Positions 46,610 through 58,081 of a stretch of 64,000 nt of DNA are shown here, in pieces. The notes below the pieces were generated by a model, which worked only from the letters and a program-made list of their open reading frames with translations, did not search any database and was not told where the DNA came from. How positions within the stretch are numbered: position 1 is the stretch's first letter; each line of letters opens with the position of its first letter. The position numbers and the translations under genes were made by a program. Source of the DNA: Dryococelus australis (lineage: Eukaryota > Arthropoda > Insecta > Phasmatodea > Phasmatidae); contig CM057003.1 in assembly GCA_029891345.1 (NCBI GenBank), forward strand, positions 13,990,709-14,054,708, written 5' to 3'.

Positions 46610-46920
46610 AATGGGGCCACGCGAACTTTGAGTAAACCGAAGCCGTGTTCCAATAGACAATTTAATAGGTATACTGAATTTCACACAAGTAGAGCCTAGA
46701 CTAAATTTTGACGGACAACGTGACAAATCTACACAGGAAAATAAATGCTCTCATCTGCGAAGAACTGAATGTTCTGATGAGATGTTGCGGGACGTATGTT
46801 GTTATGTTGGTGAAATTTATATGGAAGAAAACAGAACTCACAACCGAAAGGTGTAGTTCGAGACTTTAATTATACTTACAAAATGTATGTTTTAAAGTAT
46901 GCTTTTAAAGCAATTTATCC
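46610..46920. other. Unassigned
   Basis: Nothing recognised. Confidence 0.4.
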
Positions 46921-47665
46921 GTCTTCCCGTGGAGCAGTCAGATGGTACTCCGCCGGTCTGCTGTGCAGGAGGTTCTGGGTTCGAATCACACGCAAGCTAT
47001 GGACCTTACATTCAGTTAGGTTAAAAGTTAGTTTGTAGGCCGTCCCCTGATAAGCCATCAGGCATAACACCGGGGGCGCCACTAATGCCCGGTTGCGTCA
47101 GCATCTTCCCCGATCCGAGATCCAGGATCCGGTTTGATCTTGGTTCCAATGTAAACGTGTTGTACCAACGAAATTTCATAGTTCTGGATCCCCGATTCTT
47201 CGATCTTGGTACCAAAGTGAGAGATCGAGATTAAGTATGAGACAAATTTTGCTATTGGTTCGTAATATATGACGTCATGACATTAGGCGTATTATTCACT
47301 ATAGATAGAACTAGATGTGCAACGTTTTACCTGCTTTAAGTGAATTATTGCTGTACGAACTTTACTCAATAATATTCACGTGCGTATAATGTTGTTTATA
47401 ATTTTCCAAGAAAATAATCGAACGTAGTTCTATATCTGTTGGCGTATTTTCAAACTACATTTGCCGACGATAGTTGCTGATCTCAGATCGAGTTTTGGTA
47501 CCGCTAATTTCGACGGTTCGAAATGAACTTCATCTCGATCTCCAGTCCAGTTCTGAACTCTAATGGTGCAAAAGTTTTCTGTGTCGATCTTAGATGCGAT
47601 CTCGGATCGAGTTTCGAACCACGATGGTGCAACCGGGCATAAGCCCTTTAAGATTCTAGTCAAAG
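46921..47665 (+). mobile_element. SINE family S3 split by a Harbinger-like MITE
   Basis: Head CTTCCCGTGGAGCAGTCAGA with B box GGGTTCGAATCACACGC, then GGCCGTCCCCTGATAAGCCA. Its tail is interrupted at the TAA at 47083 and resumes at 47643 with GCCCTTTAAGATT. The rejoined order matches the tail of the 55.05-kb copy. About 30 bp in the middle (near 47010-47030) is extra relative to that copy. Confidence 0.7.
47086..47639. mobile_element. Harbinger/ISL2EU-like MITE with TAA duplication
   Basis: Ends TGCCCGGTTGC and GCAACCGGGCA, with TAA at 47083-47085 and 47640-47642. Subterminal GATCCGAGATC and GATCTCGGATCGAG are also inverted. Length is 554 bp. A three-base TAA target with GGGC/GCCC ends fits the PIF/Harbinger group. 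The 77-codon minus-strand ORF is unsupported. Confidence 0.75.
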
Positions 47666-48213
47666 TAACGTAGAGAATTTTTTTTTATGCTTTAGCGAAT
47701 TGACTTTAGAAACGTGTTTCGCAGTTATAACAGAGCATGCGGGCACTCACGATCAGTGAAACATTCCAGCCTCAGAGAACGCCATTGTGCAATTGACCTC
47801 TTTCATGACGTTTATGCGAGTTCCTAATTGGTGTTACCGGGATATTTTACCGGCAGTTTTTATATTTGCTTTCATTTGGCATAGTTAGTTGCAGGGCAAC
47901 CTATTTAGTGTTTTTTTTTTTTTTTTTTTCCCTTGCGTAAAATATATTATCGGCACGTGTACGGGTTAGTCCGCTATTTTCTGTGCCGTCATAAAGTGTC
48001 ACAAGTTATTTATGTTACGAAATTTAAGTTTGTTAGGTTCGGGAAACCGGTGGAGCATCAAAAATATTTCGTATCAGCGGCAGACAAACGTGTCCAAGGA
48101 TTGCCACAGAACATGTGTTCAGGAGTTGTGAACAGGAATTGCGAACAGTAAGTCAGTGTGTTTTGTAAATAACGTATTTGGAAACAACTGGAAACAACTA
48201 TTAGAATGGGGGG
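47666..48213. other. Unassigned; T tract at 47912-47929
   Basis: No gene recognised. It ends at a run of 26 A (48214-48239), possibly a retroelement tail, but no body was found. Confidence 0.4.
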
Positions 48214-48625
<412 letters not shown>

Positions 48626-49056
48626 GTGTTTATTAATCGAATCGTTACTAATAGCAACATTTTTATCGGGTTTAGTTCTTTCGGTGAGGTGACATAATCT
48701 GAGTGTTACTTCAGTACGAGCAAAATTTTCCACTGCTCCATCAAAATAACATGTTTCTCAAAATGATACCGTCTCGTAAGATGAACTACAAAACAATACC
48801 GTCTCATGAAAGACGTAAAATAAAGTCCTGCCCCCCCCCCCCCCCAACACACACACACACACAGACAATAAAATAAACAGAGCTCCAGCAGTAAAGATAA
48901 AATAAGTTGGAATGGTAACCTACATAGATCATACCATTTGTTTACAAACAAACATTGTTACCTTCGTTGTCGAAACAGCTGTAGCAGGAGGATACCTTGC
49001 GACTCCAGTACTTTTCTACTAGAGCTGTCAAAATTTAGTGTACTTATATGAAATGG
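48626..49056. other. Unassigned; 15-C tract with (CA)n
   Basis: C15 at 48831-48845 followed by (CA)n to about 48862. No gene. Confidence 0.5.
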
Positions 49057-49064
49057 AGTGTAAA

Positions 49065-49354
49065 TAGAGATGGTGGAAAATCACGAAAATTTGAGTCAAC
49101 GTATCTTCTATGACATTCTAACTAGTTTATTCTTTCATGATTGGATAAACAAGATTTCGACTCGGCTAAGTTGTTTGCAGACCAATCACGACTTTCTGCC
49201 TTATAGTATCAGAATCCTCATTGGTCCAGTGAAAATAGGTAATATTTTCATACGTGCATGACAGCCAATAAGTAAAGAAAACTGTCGGACATGTGAACAG
49301 TATGTTGAATCCTAGCAAACAGTAAACTTTTTCCGCGATAAATCACCATCTCTA
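49065..49354. mobile_element. hAT-like CCAAT-rich MITE, TIR TAGAGATGGTG
   Basis: Left TAGAGATGGTGGAAAATCAC, right complement TTAGAGATGGTGATTTATCG. Flanks AGTGTAAA and AGTATAAG agree at 6 of 8 positions. Length is 290 bp. Internal CATGATTGGATAA, GACCAATCACGAC, CATTGGTCCAGTG and GACAGCCAATAAG are shared with 30.5 and 46.3 kb. Confidence 0.75.
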
Positions 49355-49355
49355 A

Positions 49356-50224
49356 GTATAAGAATTAAAAAAAATTTGTAACAGGAACTCTGCTGGAGCT
49401 ATATGCCGAGTAAAATTGTAGTATGTATTACATACCACTCACTGGCATAACATTTATACGAGAATATTATTTTTAATAAATAACATATTTATATGAAAAA
49501 ATGTATGTATACAATATCTGTTCGGTTACGTGTACTGTATTACATCCCACAATGTGGCATTGGGATTAAATTAATACATACTGCTATTTTCTTGTGTATT
49601 TATTGAATTACAAGACGCATAAAAATATATGTAGTCTATAGGTGTACTATGAAGCCGTATATGTTGTTCTTGAAACAAATTTTGTGGTAATTTGGGATTT
49701 GAAAAATTAGTAGGCACTTGGGCAAGTTCCGTTAATATTAAACGCTAAATTCAGAACTACCGAATACCGCTGTTAGACGTTGACATGAAGTAGTAAAATG
49801 AAATTCAGTGCTAGCCAACAGCTAATTTTTGACGGGAGATGAACAGGAGATGGTAAAACAAGCCCTTAGTAAATCTGCCACTTGAAGCACCAGTTCGAAC
49901 ACTGCCCTGGCCACCACTGGCAACTGTTAATTGGGCCTTGGGCATTTCCGTTCCTCCGGGGAGCCGGATGGATGGCGGGATGCTGTGAAAGTGAGGAGGG
50001 GAAAGAGAGAGAGAGAGAGTGAGGGAATGGAGACAGAAGGAAGACAGCGCTTCGCATCTGTTGGCGTGAGAGCCAGAACAACAGCCAATTTACCGCTTCC
50101 CAGAACAAGCCTTCTCCGCGGATGGCGAGGGGCCAATCATGGCTCTCTATTACCCTGGGACGAGGGACGGCACTCGCGTGCAACAGTAAAAAGGAAGAGA
50201 GAGAGAGAAAAAAAAGAAGAAATG
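49356..50224. other. Unassigned; right part GC-rich with (GA)n
   Basis: 49870-50200 is GC-rich and carries long overlapping ORFs on both strands (for example 49931-50410 plus, 49866-50270 minus). Overlap on opposite strands and (GA)n tracts argue against coding. The stretch leads into an S1 SINE core. Confidence 0.4.
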
Positions 50225-50400
50225 CCGGCGGGTTTTCTCGGGGTACTCCCCGTTTCCCCCGGCCTTGCATTCCAGCGCTTCTACATCCTATGGTCTCATT
50301 TCATGTCATGTTCAGGGACGACGGGCACCTACGGGACCCAGCTGGAAAGCCCGTCACTCGGAGGGTGTTGCCTCGCCCTGGTCCACCGCCCATACGCATT
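50225..50400 (+). mobile_element. SINE family S1, 5'-truncated copy
   Basis: Starts at the core (GCGGGTTTTCTCGGGGTACT, CCCCGTTTCCCCCGGCCTTG, CATTCCAGCGCTTC) and lacks the tRNA head, as expected for incomplete reverse transcription. The tail differs from other copies after 50300, so a subfamily or another repeat may be fused. Confidence 0.6.
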
Positions 50401-50404
50401 TATT

Positions 50405-50571
50405 ATTTAGTATCGGAGTACTGTATTTCTATTGGTCTAGCCAAATAGAACATGTCATCTCACGTAGACACGCGGCCAATAACCAAAGGAAGTTGTAAAT
50501 GTGAATGTAGGATATTGAAGTCTAGCATGACCATGAATATTTTCACGAAAACCACCTGTCCCTGAACATTA
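50405..50571. mobile_element. CCAAT-rich hAT-like MITE, truncated
   Basis: CACGTAGACACGCGGCCAATAACC, written as CGTAGACACGCGGCCAATAA, plus GAAGTCTAGCATGACC and TTTTCACGAAAACCACCTGT, are the reverse complement of 2.56-2.68 kb. The left end is lost against the S1 SINE. Confidence 0.6.
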
Positions 50572-50802
50572 GCAATTGGTCAACACGATATTTGCCAGCT
50601 CCTGGAAAACACTAGCCCAATCGTTGCCTTCCACTGTGAAAGCAGACAACCAATGCGCAGTTTACATATGCACATTTGTACATACAACTGTAGGTTCTAG
50701 CCTGCAGGTCATTGAACTCGCGAAATTTTCAGGTCTCTACACATAGCCCGTCTCCTTCTTAAAGTATTTTCAACAGCCAAAGGTCTTGCTCGAACTGACA
50801 GG

Positions 50803-51093
50803 TAGCGACACCAGATTTTTGCGAAAATATTTCATGACCATTTGTACTTCATATCACTTTAGCTCGCATCCGCTTTCTTGATTTGGTGATTTACGTGTAA
50901 CGCGTCGTAGGCGTCTGCTCGTGAATCACAGCAGCACGCCACATTAGTAAGCCAATTCTGATCGGCTAGCCAAGTAAGAAGTTTTCTCAGAAAAAACACG
51001 CGACCAATAAGCAAAAGAAAACTGCTGATATACCTATAGGGTATAAAAATCTAACATGCGCGGAAAACTTTTCGTGAAATTCCGGTGTCCCTA
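50803..51093. mobile_element. hAT-like CCAAT-rich MITE, duplication CTGAYAGG
   Basis: Ends TAGCGACACC and GGTGTCCCTA. Flanks CTGACAGG (50795-50802) and CTGATAGG (51094-51101), 7 of 8 identical. Length is 291 bp. CTGCTCGTGAATCACAG, GGCTAGCCAAGTAAGAAG and CGCGACCAATAAGC match the 33.8-kb element. Confidence 0.85.
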
Positions 51094-51144
51094 CTGATAG
51101 GTTTCATTTGCGAAATCGACCCTTAAAAAAGAATGCATATCTAG

Positions 51145-51420
51145 GGACTGGGAGGAGCAGCCTCACACCTAGGCGAACCGGGTTCGAATCCCGGTGGGGT
51201 CTTCCCCTCCCCCCTCACTAGCCGAACTTTCACACGTGGGAATCGTGCCGGATGATACCGCTTGTCGGTGGGTTTTCTCAGGGATCTCCCATGTTTCCTC
51301 CCTCCTTTGCATTCCAGCGCTGATCTATACTCGCATCGCTTCACCTTCGTCGGCTCTCAAGACCATGTTGTTTAGAGCCGTCACAATCTCTCTACTCCAC
51401 TCTCGGAACTGGAAAATCTC
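51145..51420 (+). mobile_element. SINE family S1, long copy
   Basis: B box GGGTTCGAATCCCGG (51180), then CACACGTGGGAATCGTGCCG, GATGATACCGCTTGTCGGTG, GGTTTTCTCAGGGATCTCCC, GCATTCCAGCGCTGA, GGCTCTCAAGACC and CACAATCTCTCTACTCC. It has the fullest 3' half in the window. The head before 51165 is degraded. Confidence 0.8.
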
Positions 51421-51640
51421 GCAAAGCTAGACTTCAGACACATGCACATTTCTGCTGTGTTTGCAATAGTATCACAAGACACGCCCAGGCGAGCTCTGAG
51501 CCAATAGCAGACGTGCTAGGAAACATGCGTCGAATCTTGTGCCACCAGGTCTGAAGTAAAACACGCTACATATTAGGGCAGCAACCAAAGAACAAACAGC
51601 TGAAGCTCGAAAATGCATGGTACAATCGAAACTAGCATAA
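51421..51640. repeat. CCAAT-rich MITE fragment
   Basis: CTCTGAGCCAATAGCAGACG, GGAAACATGCGTCGAAT and GGCAGCAACCAAAGAACAAAC align with 54.29-54.41 kb and, inverted, with 30.80-30.93 kb. Ends are not defined. Confidence 0.5.
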
Positions 51641-54280
51641 ACGTAGTTTAAAACGCGAAATTTTCTTGTTCCTATGTATTCCGTAATATTTTTCTTTGTT
51701 ATCTCATATATAGGCGAATATATCAAAATATTAGACTAAAATTACCACCATAATTGTTTAACCTTTAAAATGTAAACGCGAAAGCATTATAGATTAAAAA
51801 TTCTGTGCACGTTTTACTGATAATTGTTCGGAAAGTAGTTAACAAAATTTTACTTGCATCATTACAAATAAAATATGGCATCTTCACAGCACACTTTTCT
51901 ATGTAAAAATATATTTTTTTTGCATATCTCCATGTTAATTATACATTTTTAAGTTTATGATACTTGTTAAATTTCGTTCTTAGTTTACGTATTCCAATGT
52001 AATAAATTGTACAATTTACTCTTATTTAATTGTATTGTTACTGAAATGATCTTGGGCAATTTGTTTCCAAAGAACATTTTGTAGAGATACGAAAAGAAAC
52101 ATACGTGTATAAGTTTACTCTAAAATAAAAGTATTTGTTAAAATAAAAGTTATCGTGGTTATAATAAATCAGTGTTGTAAACACCAATCAGTAATAATTT
52201 TTGTTTACACATACACGAAGTAATATTATATTCTGAAATACCTTAGTATCGATATTTGAATACAATAACTTTCGAGGCTGTAAAGTCACTATATATAAGT
52301 ACTTTTTTTTTTTTAAATGTTAGCTTTCCTGAATTATTATGTTTCATTATTTTCTGATATTATAACATGACATTTGTGAACACGTCAATGTCAAGAGTAA
52401 CCGAACTGAAAACCCACAGTTTCCCACCTTCAGGACGATACCCTACTAATGGAGCTGCCAAGCCAACATCGACTGTGAGGCGGAAAAAATTTATTAAAAT
52501 TCTTTATCGAAAATACATTGATTCAAGTTATGTATTCTTTCTTTTCGTTTTAAGTTTAATTGGTAACGTTATAGTTGTTAGAGCAAATAGTGCGTATCAA
52601 TACACTCACTTCCCCAAATTTAATGCAGTTTAAATCTTCAAACCGAGAGCTATGAAAGACAGAAAGTTCACGTTGCCATGTAAAGTGATATTATAAAAAA
52701 GGGAAATTCACATTTTACAAGAAAAAATATATGTTATGGGTTTTATTACTTTATGGGTTTTTTTTTATCTGATAGACATTATTTCATTGAACCATCAGTA
52801 AAACAAATCACTGAAAAACAACTAATGAAGTGGAAAATGTCACTGAATCAGTAAGTTAAGGGAAAACTGGCAATTTTTCACTGAGTCATTATTTAAATTA
52901 AATTAAGTTACTGTTTAATTAGTCAGGTGCTGTTAACTGATTTGAACAGTGAAATTCTCATTGACTCAGGTCTAGACTGTAGGTATACACTACTTTTTTT
53001 GTCCACAAGCTGTTTATTTTTCAACAAAGTGGACGTTTCGCATCCGTCCCATTTTGGCTGCTTTGATGACAGTAAATATTCTATTACTTTTAAAAATAGG
53101 TAACTGGAGAACTATCTGAGAGTTTTCTTCTTTAGCTAATACCTTCCTTCACGCCACCTAAATGTGCATTATATTCTGTGAAGGAGAAGCGTAATTAATA
53201 TTTTAACTCTAGAATTTTAATCACCACGTCAATGCAAACAAAACAAATATGTATACTTACATTATAACCCTGAACCTCATAGTTTTCGAGGAGTCAGCAC
53301 ATAAATTTGTTGACGAAGTCTTGGAATTCATGCAGGTGTTTCATACTAATTACACTCCAGATGATAGGGTAGCGTAAAAGAGGAACCTATGTATACGCTA
53401 GTAAAATGAATGTCAAGTGCAATGAAATAGAAATGTATTAATTACTTACAACCGTTATTACTCCTTTCGTAATGAATTTATGGATGAATTCCTCGAAAAC
53501 AGTGAAGTTAAAGGTTTATAACAGAGGACAAGTTTTCTTCTTTGTTAATTCTGACACTCTGAGTAAAAAACCCGTCGTTAAAAACCGGAAACACGTCCGC
53601 GCAAATACATTTTTCGTGAAGTAAGGGTGGCAACCCCAATTGCTTCCAACAAGCAATTTTTAAACAGCGACAATTTGTGCAGTAGTCGCAGATCATCATT
53701 GTAAGTAAAAATATTTGGCAGGTCCGACGCCAGGAACCAGCAGTCGGATCCGGATACGACCGACCGCCATATTGTTTTTTTCCCTTTTCCCCTCAACATT
53801 TCCCTTTTTCCCTCAAAATCACTCAAAATTCATAGAATTTCCCTCAAAATAACCCTTCCTCCCTCAAAATTCCCCATTTTCCCTCAAAAAATTACCGATC
53901 CCCCATGTGCAAAAACGATCCCCTAAAGGCTCTTTTCACCCAATTTGGGGGATAGCTATTCACTCTAAAAAATCCTGATTTTCCAAATGAAATTACACCT
54001 TTTTTTACATGACCAGGAGCCATTCACCGGTACTCACCACCATCTTGTTTCCAAATTACTCGGTTCGTTCGGCTGTCATCTAGGACTTTTATTTTCTCCT
54101 GCCTTATCATACCTCCTTGGCATCTTGTTTCTAGAATTTCCCAGTTCATGCTCTGTTATTCTACTTCATACTCTTTCATTTCATATCAGCAATCTTGGAA
54201 TTCATTTTTTCCATTTTAACATCAAGCTCTGCAATTCCTTCTCATCTTAGTTGCCTGCTATTTACCCAGTCCTCTCGAGC
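51641..54280. other. Long AT-rich stretch; pyrimidine repeat near 53.8 kb
   Basis: Mostly unique AT-rich sequence. At 53765-53900 the phrase TTTCCCTCAAAA recurs irregularly about nine times (short minisatellite). Just before it lies GACCGCCATATTG, a single copy of the motif abundant in the foldback. ORFs such as 52367-52633 and 53987-54250 show no domain. Confidence 0.45.
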
Positions 54281-54600
54281 CCTGGACGACTCTGAGCCAA
54301 TAGCAGACTTGCAAGGAAACAAGTATCGAGTGCCATACTGCCGAGTGTGGTGTATAACACTTGCCAATCTCTGGAGAAGTAGCCAATGAACAAACATCTG
54401 AGGCTCAAGTATACACAGGACTGTGGAGTCTATCCTACAGGACATTGAACTCGCGAAACTTTCGTACCCCTAGTTATCATATAGTAAAAAGGACCATTCG
54501 TAGAATACAGCAGTTGCACGGTTTACGAATCATTAGAGACCTGGAAAACTCGCGAGTTCAACGACCGGCAAGTTAGACTCTAACAGTCTTATGTACAAAT
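54281..54600 (-). repeat. CCAAT-rich MITE fragments, inverted to 30.8-31.0 kb
   Basis: GAGCCAATAGCAGACTTGCA, GTGCCATACTGCC, GACTGTGGAGTC and GAACTCGCGAAACTTTC are the reverse complement of 30.78-31.03 kb. A further end-like piece (CTCGCGAGTTCAACGACC) follows at 54548, in the opposite sense. Confidence 0.55.
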
Positions 54601-54907
54601 ATGCCTGTATAAACTGCACATTTGTTTGTCTGCTGTCACAGTGGAAGGCGACGATTAAACCAGCTTTCTCCAGAAGGTGTCAAACACCTAAATGGCTAAA
54701 GTTACATGAAAACTTGTGTTTCGAATTCTAGCTTGTCTCAAAATGAATCCGCGGCTTCTTCAGGTCTCTGCGAATCAGTAACCCACGGGAGAGGTCATTG
54801 ACCAATGAGCCTTGCAATGTACAGTGTCGTGTGAAAATAATCTTACTCTGCATTCTGTACATAACTGTGTTCGCTGGGTCTGATTGGGTTCAAACCTAAG
54901 CTACACG

Positions 54908-55366
54908 TATTCTTCCGCCGTATGTAAAATCGATATTGCCATGGGCCTCATCAAATTATTCACGCGTTGGGCAGTTGGAACTGCTAAAACGAAACACTTC
55001 AGTGTTCAAAAATGTTTACCAAAAATTCTTAATTCAACGTTAACGTCGATCTCCCGTGGCGCAGTCGGTTGGTGCGCCACCGATATAGGGTGCGGGAGGC
55101 TCTGGGTTCGAATCTCAGGTAAGGCATGGGATAGTCTGTAATCCGTCCCCCGCTAAGCCTTCAATCATAAAACCGTGGGACGTTATAAAGCCATTTACAA
55201 TTACAATTCAACGTTAACATACAGAACTACTATCCATCCAACATTACCTGAGGAATGCATTGAAGTCAACGCACCCATTCAAATATATATGCAGGAAGTG
55301 GCATATGGCAGTGACGTTTTCCATAGGTTTATTTCGAAACTGCTCAGTTAAACCGTGAACAGTATA
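54908..55366 (+). mobile_element. MITE M1 (long form) split by an S3 SINE
   Basis: TGTAAAATCGATATTGCCAT, GGGCCTCATCAAATTATTCA and AATTCAACGTTAAC match the interior of the 7.3- and 58.1-kb copies. After the SINE it continues to the end CCGTGAACAGTATAT. The left terminus is eroded. Confidence 0.75.
55045..55204 (+). mobile_element. SINE family S3 with perfect 14-bp target duplication
   Basis: AATTCAACGTTAAC flanks it at 55031-55044 and 55205-55218. Head CTCCCGTGGCGCAGTCGGTT, B box GGGTTCGAATCTCAGG, GTAAGGCATGGGATAGTCTG, GTCCCCCGCTAAGCCTTC, and a short ATTTACAATTAC end instead of poly(A). Full length is 160 bp. The duplication proves target-primed insertion and makes this the reference copy for S3. 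Confidence 0.92.
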
Positions 55367-55885
55367 TATTTAGTTGCTTACTATACCCGGCGGCAATTTT
55401 TTTCCTATGCATTTTGCAAACAATTTTTTCAGTTGCTATGAGACGACAGTAAATGCTAGGCTAATTACACACGTTATTAATTATTCATACATCGGAAAGT
55501 CAATTCTTAAAGTTTCCAACTATTAACGTGCCGTTAGGTGTTTGCGGATTATAAACATTTTCAAGAACAGACAAAATCGCAGTAATTAAAACATAAGCCT
55601 AACAATAAACTTAACAAATCTGCTGAATCTTATGTTTTTTACAACTAATAGGTTGTATAAAAATACTTGTATTGGTAACAATACATTTATAACTCGTTAA
55701 CATAAAAATACCTTTTTTTTTTATTAAAAAGAAACTTTTCCTTATATCTTACGTATAACTTATATTGCTTCATTTATAATTAATATGAACAAATACAGGG
55801 AGAAAATAGGTATGTTGGTAACGCGTATTAATAAACAGTTCTAATTCAAATTATCTTTACAGCGAATGCGCACGAATGTGGTGCG
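55367..55885. other. AT-rich flank; right part is F2-like
   Basis: 55770-55885 (TTCATTTATAATTAATATGAA, then GCGCACGAATGTGGTGCG) resembles 3010-3135 in the F2 copy. It therefore belongs to the element from which the adjacent array grew. The rest is unassigned. Confidence 0.45.
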
Positions 55886-56945
55886 CTTTGGTGTAATTTT
55901 CTAGACTCTGTTAAGCTTTGTTTGCATGAGGTGGAGGAATGTCCTGGTAGTCGAACTTTGGTGTAATTTTCTAGACTCTGTTAAGCTTTGTTTGCATGAG
56001 GTGGAGGAATGTCCTGGTAGTCGAACTTTGGTGTAATTTTCTAGACTCTGTTAAGCTTTGTTTGCATGAGGTGGAGGAATGTCCTGGTAGTCGAACTTTG
56101 GTGTAATTTTCTAGACTCTGTTAAGCTTTGTTTGCATGAGGTGGAGGAATGTCCTGGTAGTCGAACTTTGGTGTAATTTTCTAGACTCTGTTAAGCTTTG
56201 TTTGCATGAGGTGGAGGAATGTCCTGGTAGTCGAACTTTGGTGTAATTTTCTAGACTCTGTTAAGCTTTGTTTGCATGAGGTGGAGGAATGTCCTGGTAG
56301 TCGAACTTTGGTGTAATTTTCTAGACTCTGTTAAGCTTTGTTTGCATGAGGTGGAGGAATGTCCTGGTAGTCGAACTTTGGTGTAATTTTCTAGACTCTG
56401 TTAAGCTTTGTTTGCATGAGGTGGAGGAATGTCCTGGTAGTCGAACTTTGGTGTAATTTTCTAGACTCTGTTAAGCTTTGTTTGCATGAGGTGGAGGAAT
56501 GTCCTGGTAGTCGAACTTTGGTGTAATTTTCTAGACTCTGTTAAGCTTTGTTTGCATGAGGTGGAGGAATGTCCTGGTAGTCGAACTTTGGTGTAATTTT
56601 CTAGACTCTGTTAAGCTTTGTTTGCATGAGGTGGAGGAATGTCCTGGTAGTCGAACTTTGGTGTAATTTTCTAGACTCTGCTAAGCTTTGTTTGCATGAG
56701 GTGGAGGAATGTCCTGGTAGTCGAACTTTGGTGTAATTTTCTAGACTCTGTTGAGCTTTGTTTGCATGAGGTGGAGGAATGTCCTGGTAGTCGAACTTTG
56801 GTGTAATTTTCTAGACTCTGTTAAGCTTTGTTTGCACGAGGTGGAGGAATGTCCTGGTAGTCGAACTTTGGTGTAATTTTCTAGACTCTGTTGAGCTTTG
56901 TTTGCATGAGGTGGAGGAATGTCCTGGTAGTCGAACTTTGGCAGG
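55886..56945 (+). repeat. 70-bp minisatellite, about 15 copies
   Basis: Unit starts CTTTGGTGTAATTTTCTAGA and recurs every 70 bp from 55886. Copies are identical except scattered single changes near 56681, 56752, 56836 and 56892. The unit contains TTAAGCTTTGTTTGCATGAG and GGTGGAGGAATGTCC, the reverse complement of the F2 MITE interior. F2 sequence continues on the right (GCAGGGCTTCAGAAAAGTTG, 56941-56960). The array is an amplified piece of a MITE. Confidence 0.97.
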
Positions 56946-57061
56946 GCTTCAGAAAAGTTGGCAGTACCCGAGAATGCCCTACATTTATGCGAGGCTGCGT
57001 TCTATTTCAGTACAATGGGTCCTTGATCCCTTCCGGTTTCACGAGCCAGCCCTTGATCCCT

Positions 57062-57583
57062 TTACGTGAAATAATTCATTAGTGAATTTCGGAAGTCTGT
57101 ATTCGTTTCCAGCTCGAGTTTTACTGTGACGAATTTCGCTTTGCGCGAGTTCCATTCGTCTTTAGGGCGGTTGTGAGTGTTCTCAGCTGCCAGCGCGCAG
57201 TCGTGCACACCGAGAAACGCACACAAATGAAATATTTTCGAACAAACTATCCCTGGCTCGAGAAGAGCAAATTGCTCGCGCCCTTGATTGAAGGGAACAT
57301 TCTGGGGTGTGCGATGCGCCCTTTCTGTGAATTCGGACGGCGACAATGTCGCGTCGCATCCAGGATGCACTTTCCAAAGGTAAGGGCTCTTGGCTGGTGA
57401 ATTCGAACCCGTGCATTTTTTTTTAGCGCCGTGTAGTTCGCTGGCAACTCGGGGAAGTCTACGAAGGGAAGTCGCCCATGTAACAGCTGCCCTTATATTG
57501 TCTTCCAAGGTCGCGCGTCCCTTACCTACCTGTGCAAGCCACTCGGCGCCCAGCCATATGTTTATCCCTCGAAATTGCCCCAA
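57062..57583 (-). repeat. Dispersed repeat R copy 2, with a 173-codon ORF
   Basis: On the minus strand GTCCGAATTCACAGAAAGGG, then GCTGAGAACACTCACAACC and CTGGAAACGAATACAGACTT, match 23.77-24.03 kb. The 173-codon frame has no known domain. Its C-terminal peptide (AAENT then R/K-rich, ending ETNT) is also open in copy 1, but further upstream the homologous frames disagree. I see the shared DNA; coding is doubtful. Confidence 0.5.
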
Positions 57584-57599
57584 TTTTCGTAGACATTTC

Positions 57600-58081
57600 T
57601 CATAAACGGGAGGGCTGCGGGCTGCATCCCCTCATTTTAACGAGAAATGGTTGATGTGGGCGAACCCTGTAGGAAAGTGGCTAAGGAGCGACTGTTTTTT
57701 TTTTTTCTCCTCCTCTCCCTTGCCATCCTTTACCAGGACGGGTTAATTATATAGAACCGGAAGAGGCGGTGGGCTGAAATATGCACCCAATCCTTCCCGG
57801 TAAACGACGTAGGTCGTTGTAGCGCTCGGTTTTGAACAACCATCATACAGTCTCGTCCCGAGAAGGGGAAAAACATGTACATGTGCATGCCCGCGCACGT
57901 GTGCGACTTAAAACTAATTTAAATTTTCTTCGTGGTCTCAAAAAACCCGGGTGTCATGTTCAGGGCGACGTATAATGCGCGTGTGTTTCTGCGAAAAAAA
58001 ATTCCTCGAGTTAATCCAGACAAAAATAGTATCGTGTACTAGTTAGCACGCGATTGAAAACATTTCACGTGTTAATGATTA
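57600..58081. other. Unassigned
   Basis: T11 then a pyrimidine tract at 57693-57720; otherwise nothing recognised. Confidence 0.4.

Noticed and set aside
49866-50410. Long ORFs on both strands (159 and 134 codons)
   Set aside because: They overlap on opposite strands, contain (GA)n, and run into an S1 SINE core. No domain pattern.
55886-56945. CRISPR array
   Set aside because: Units are directly adjacent 70-mers with no spacers. The surroundings are eukaryotic, and the unit derives from a MITE.
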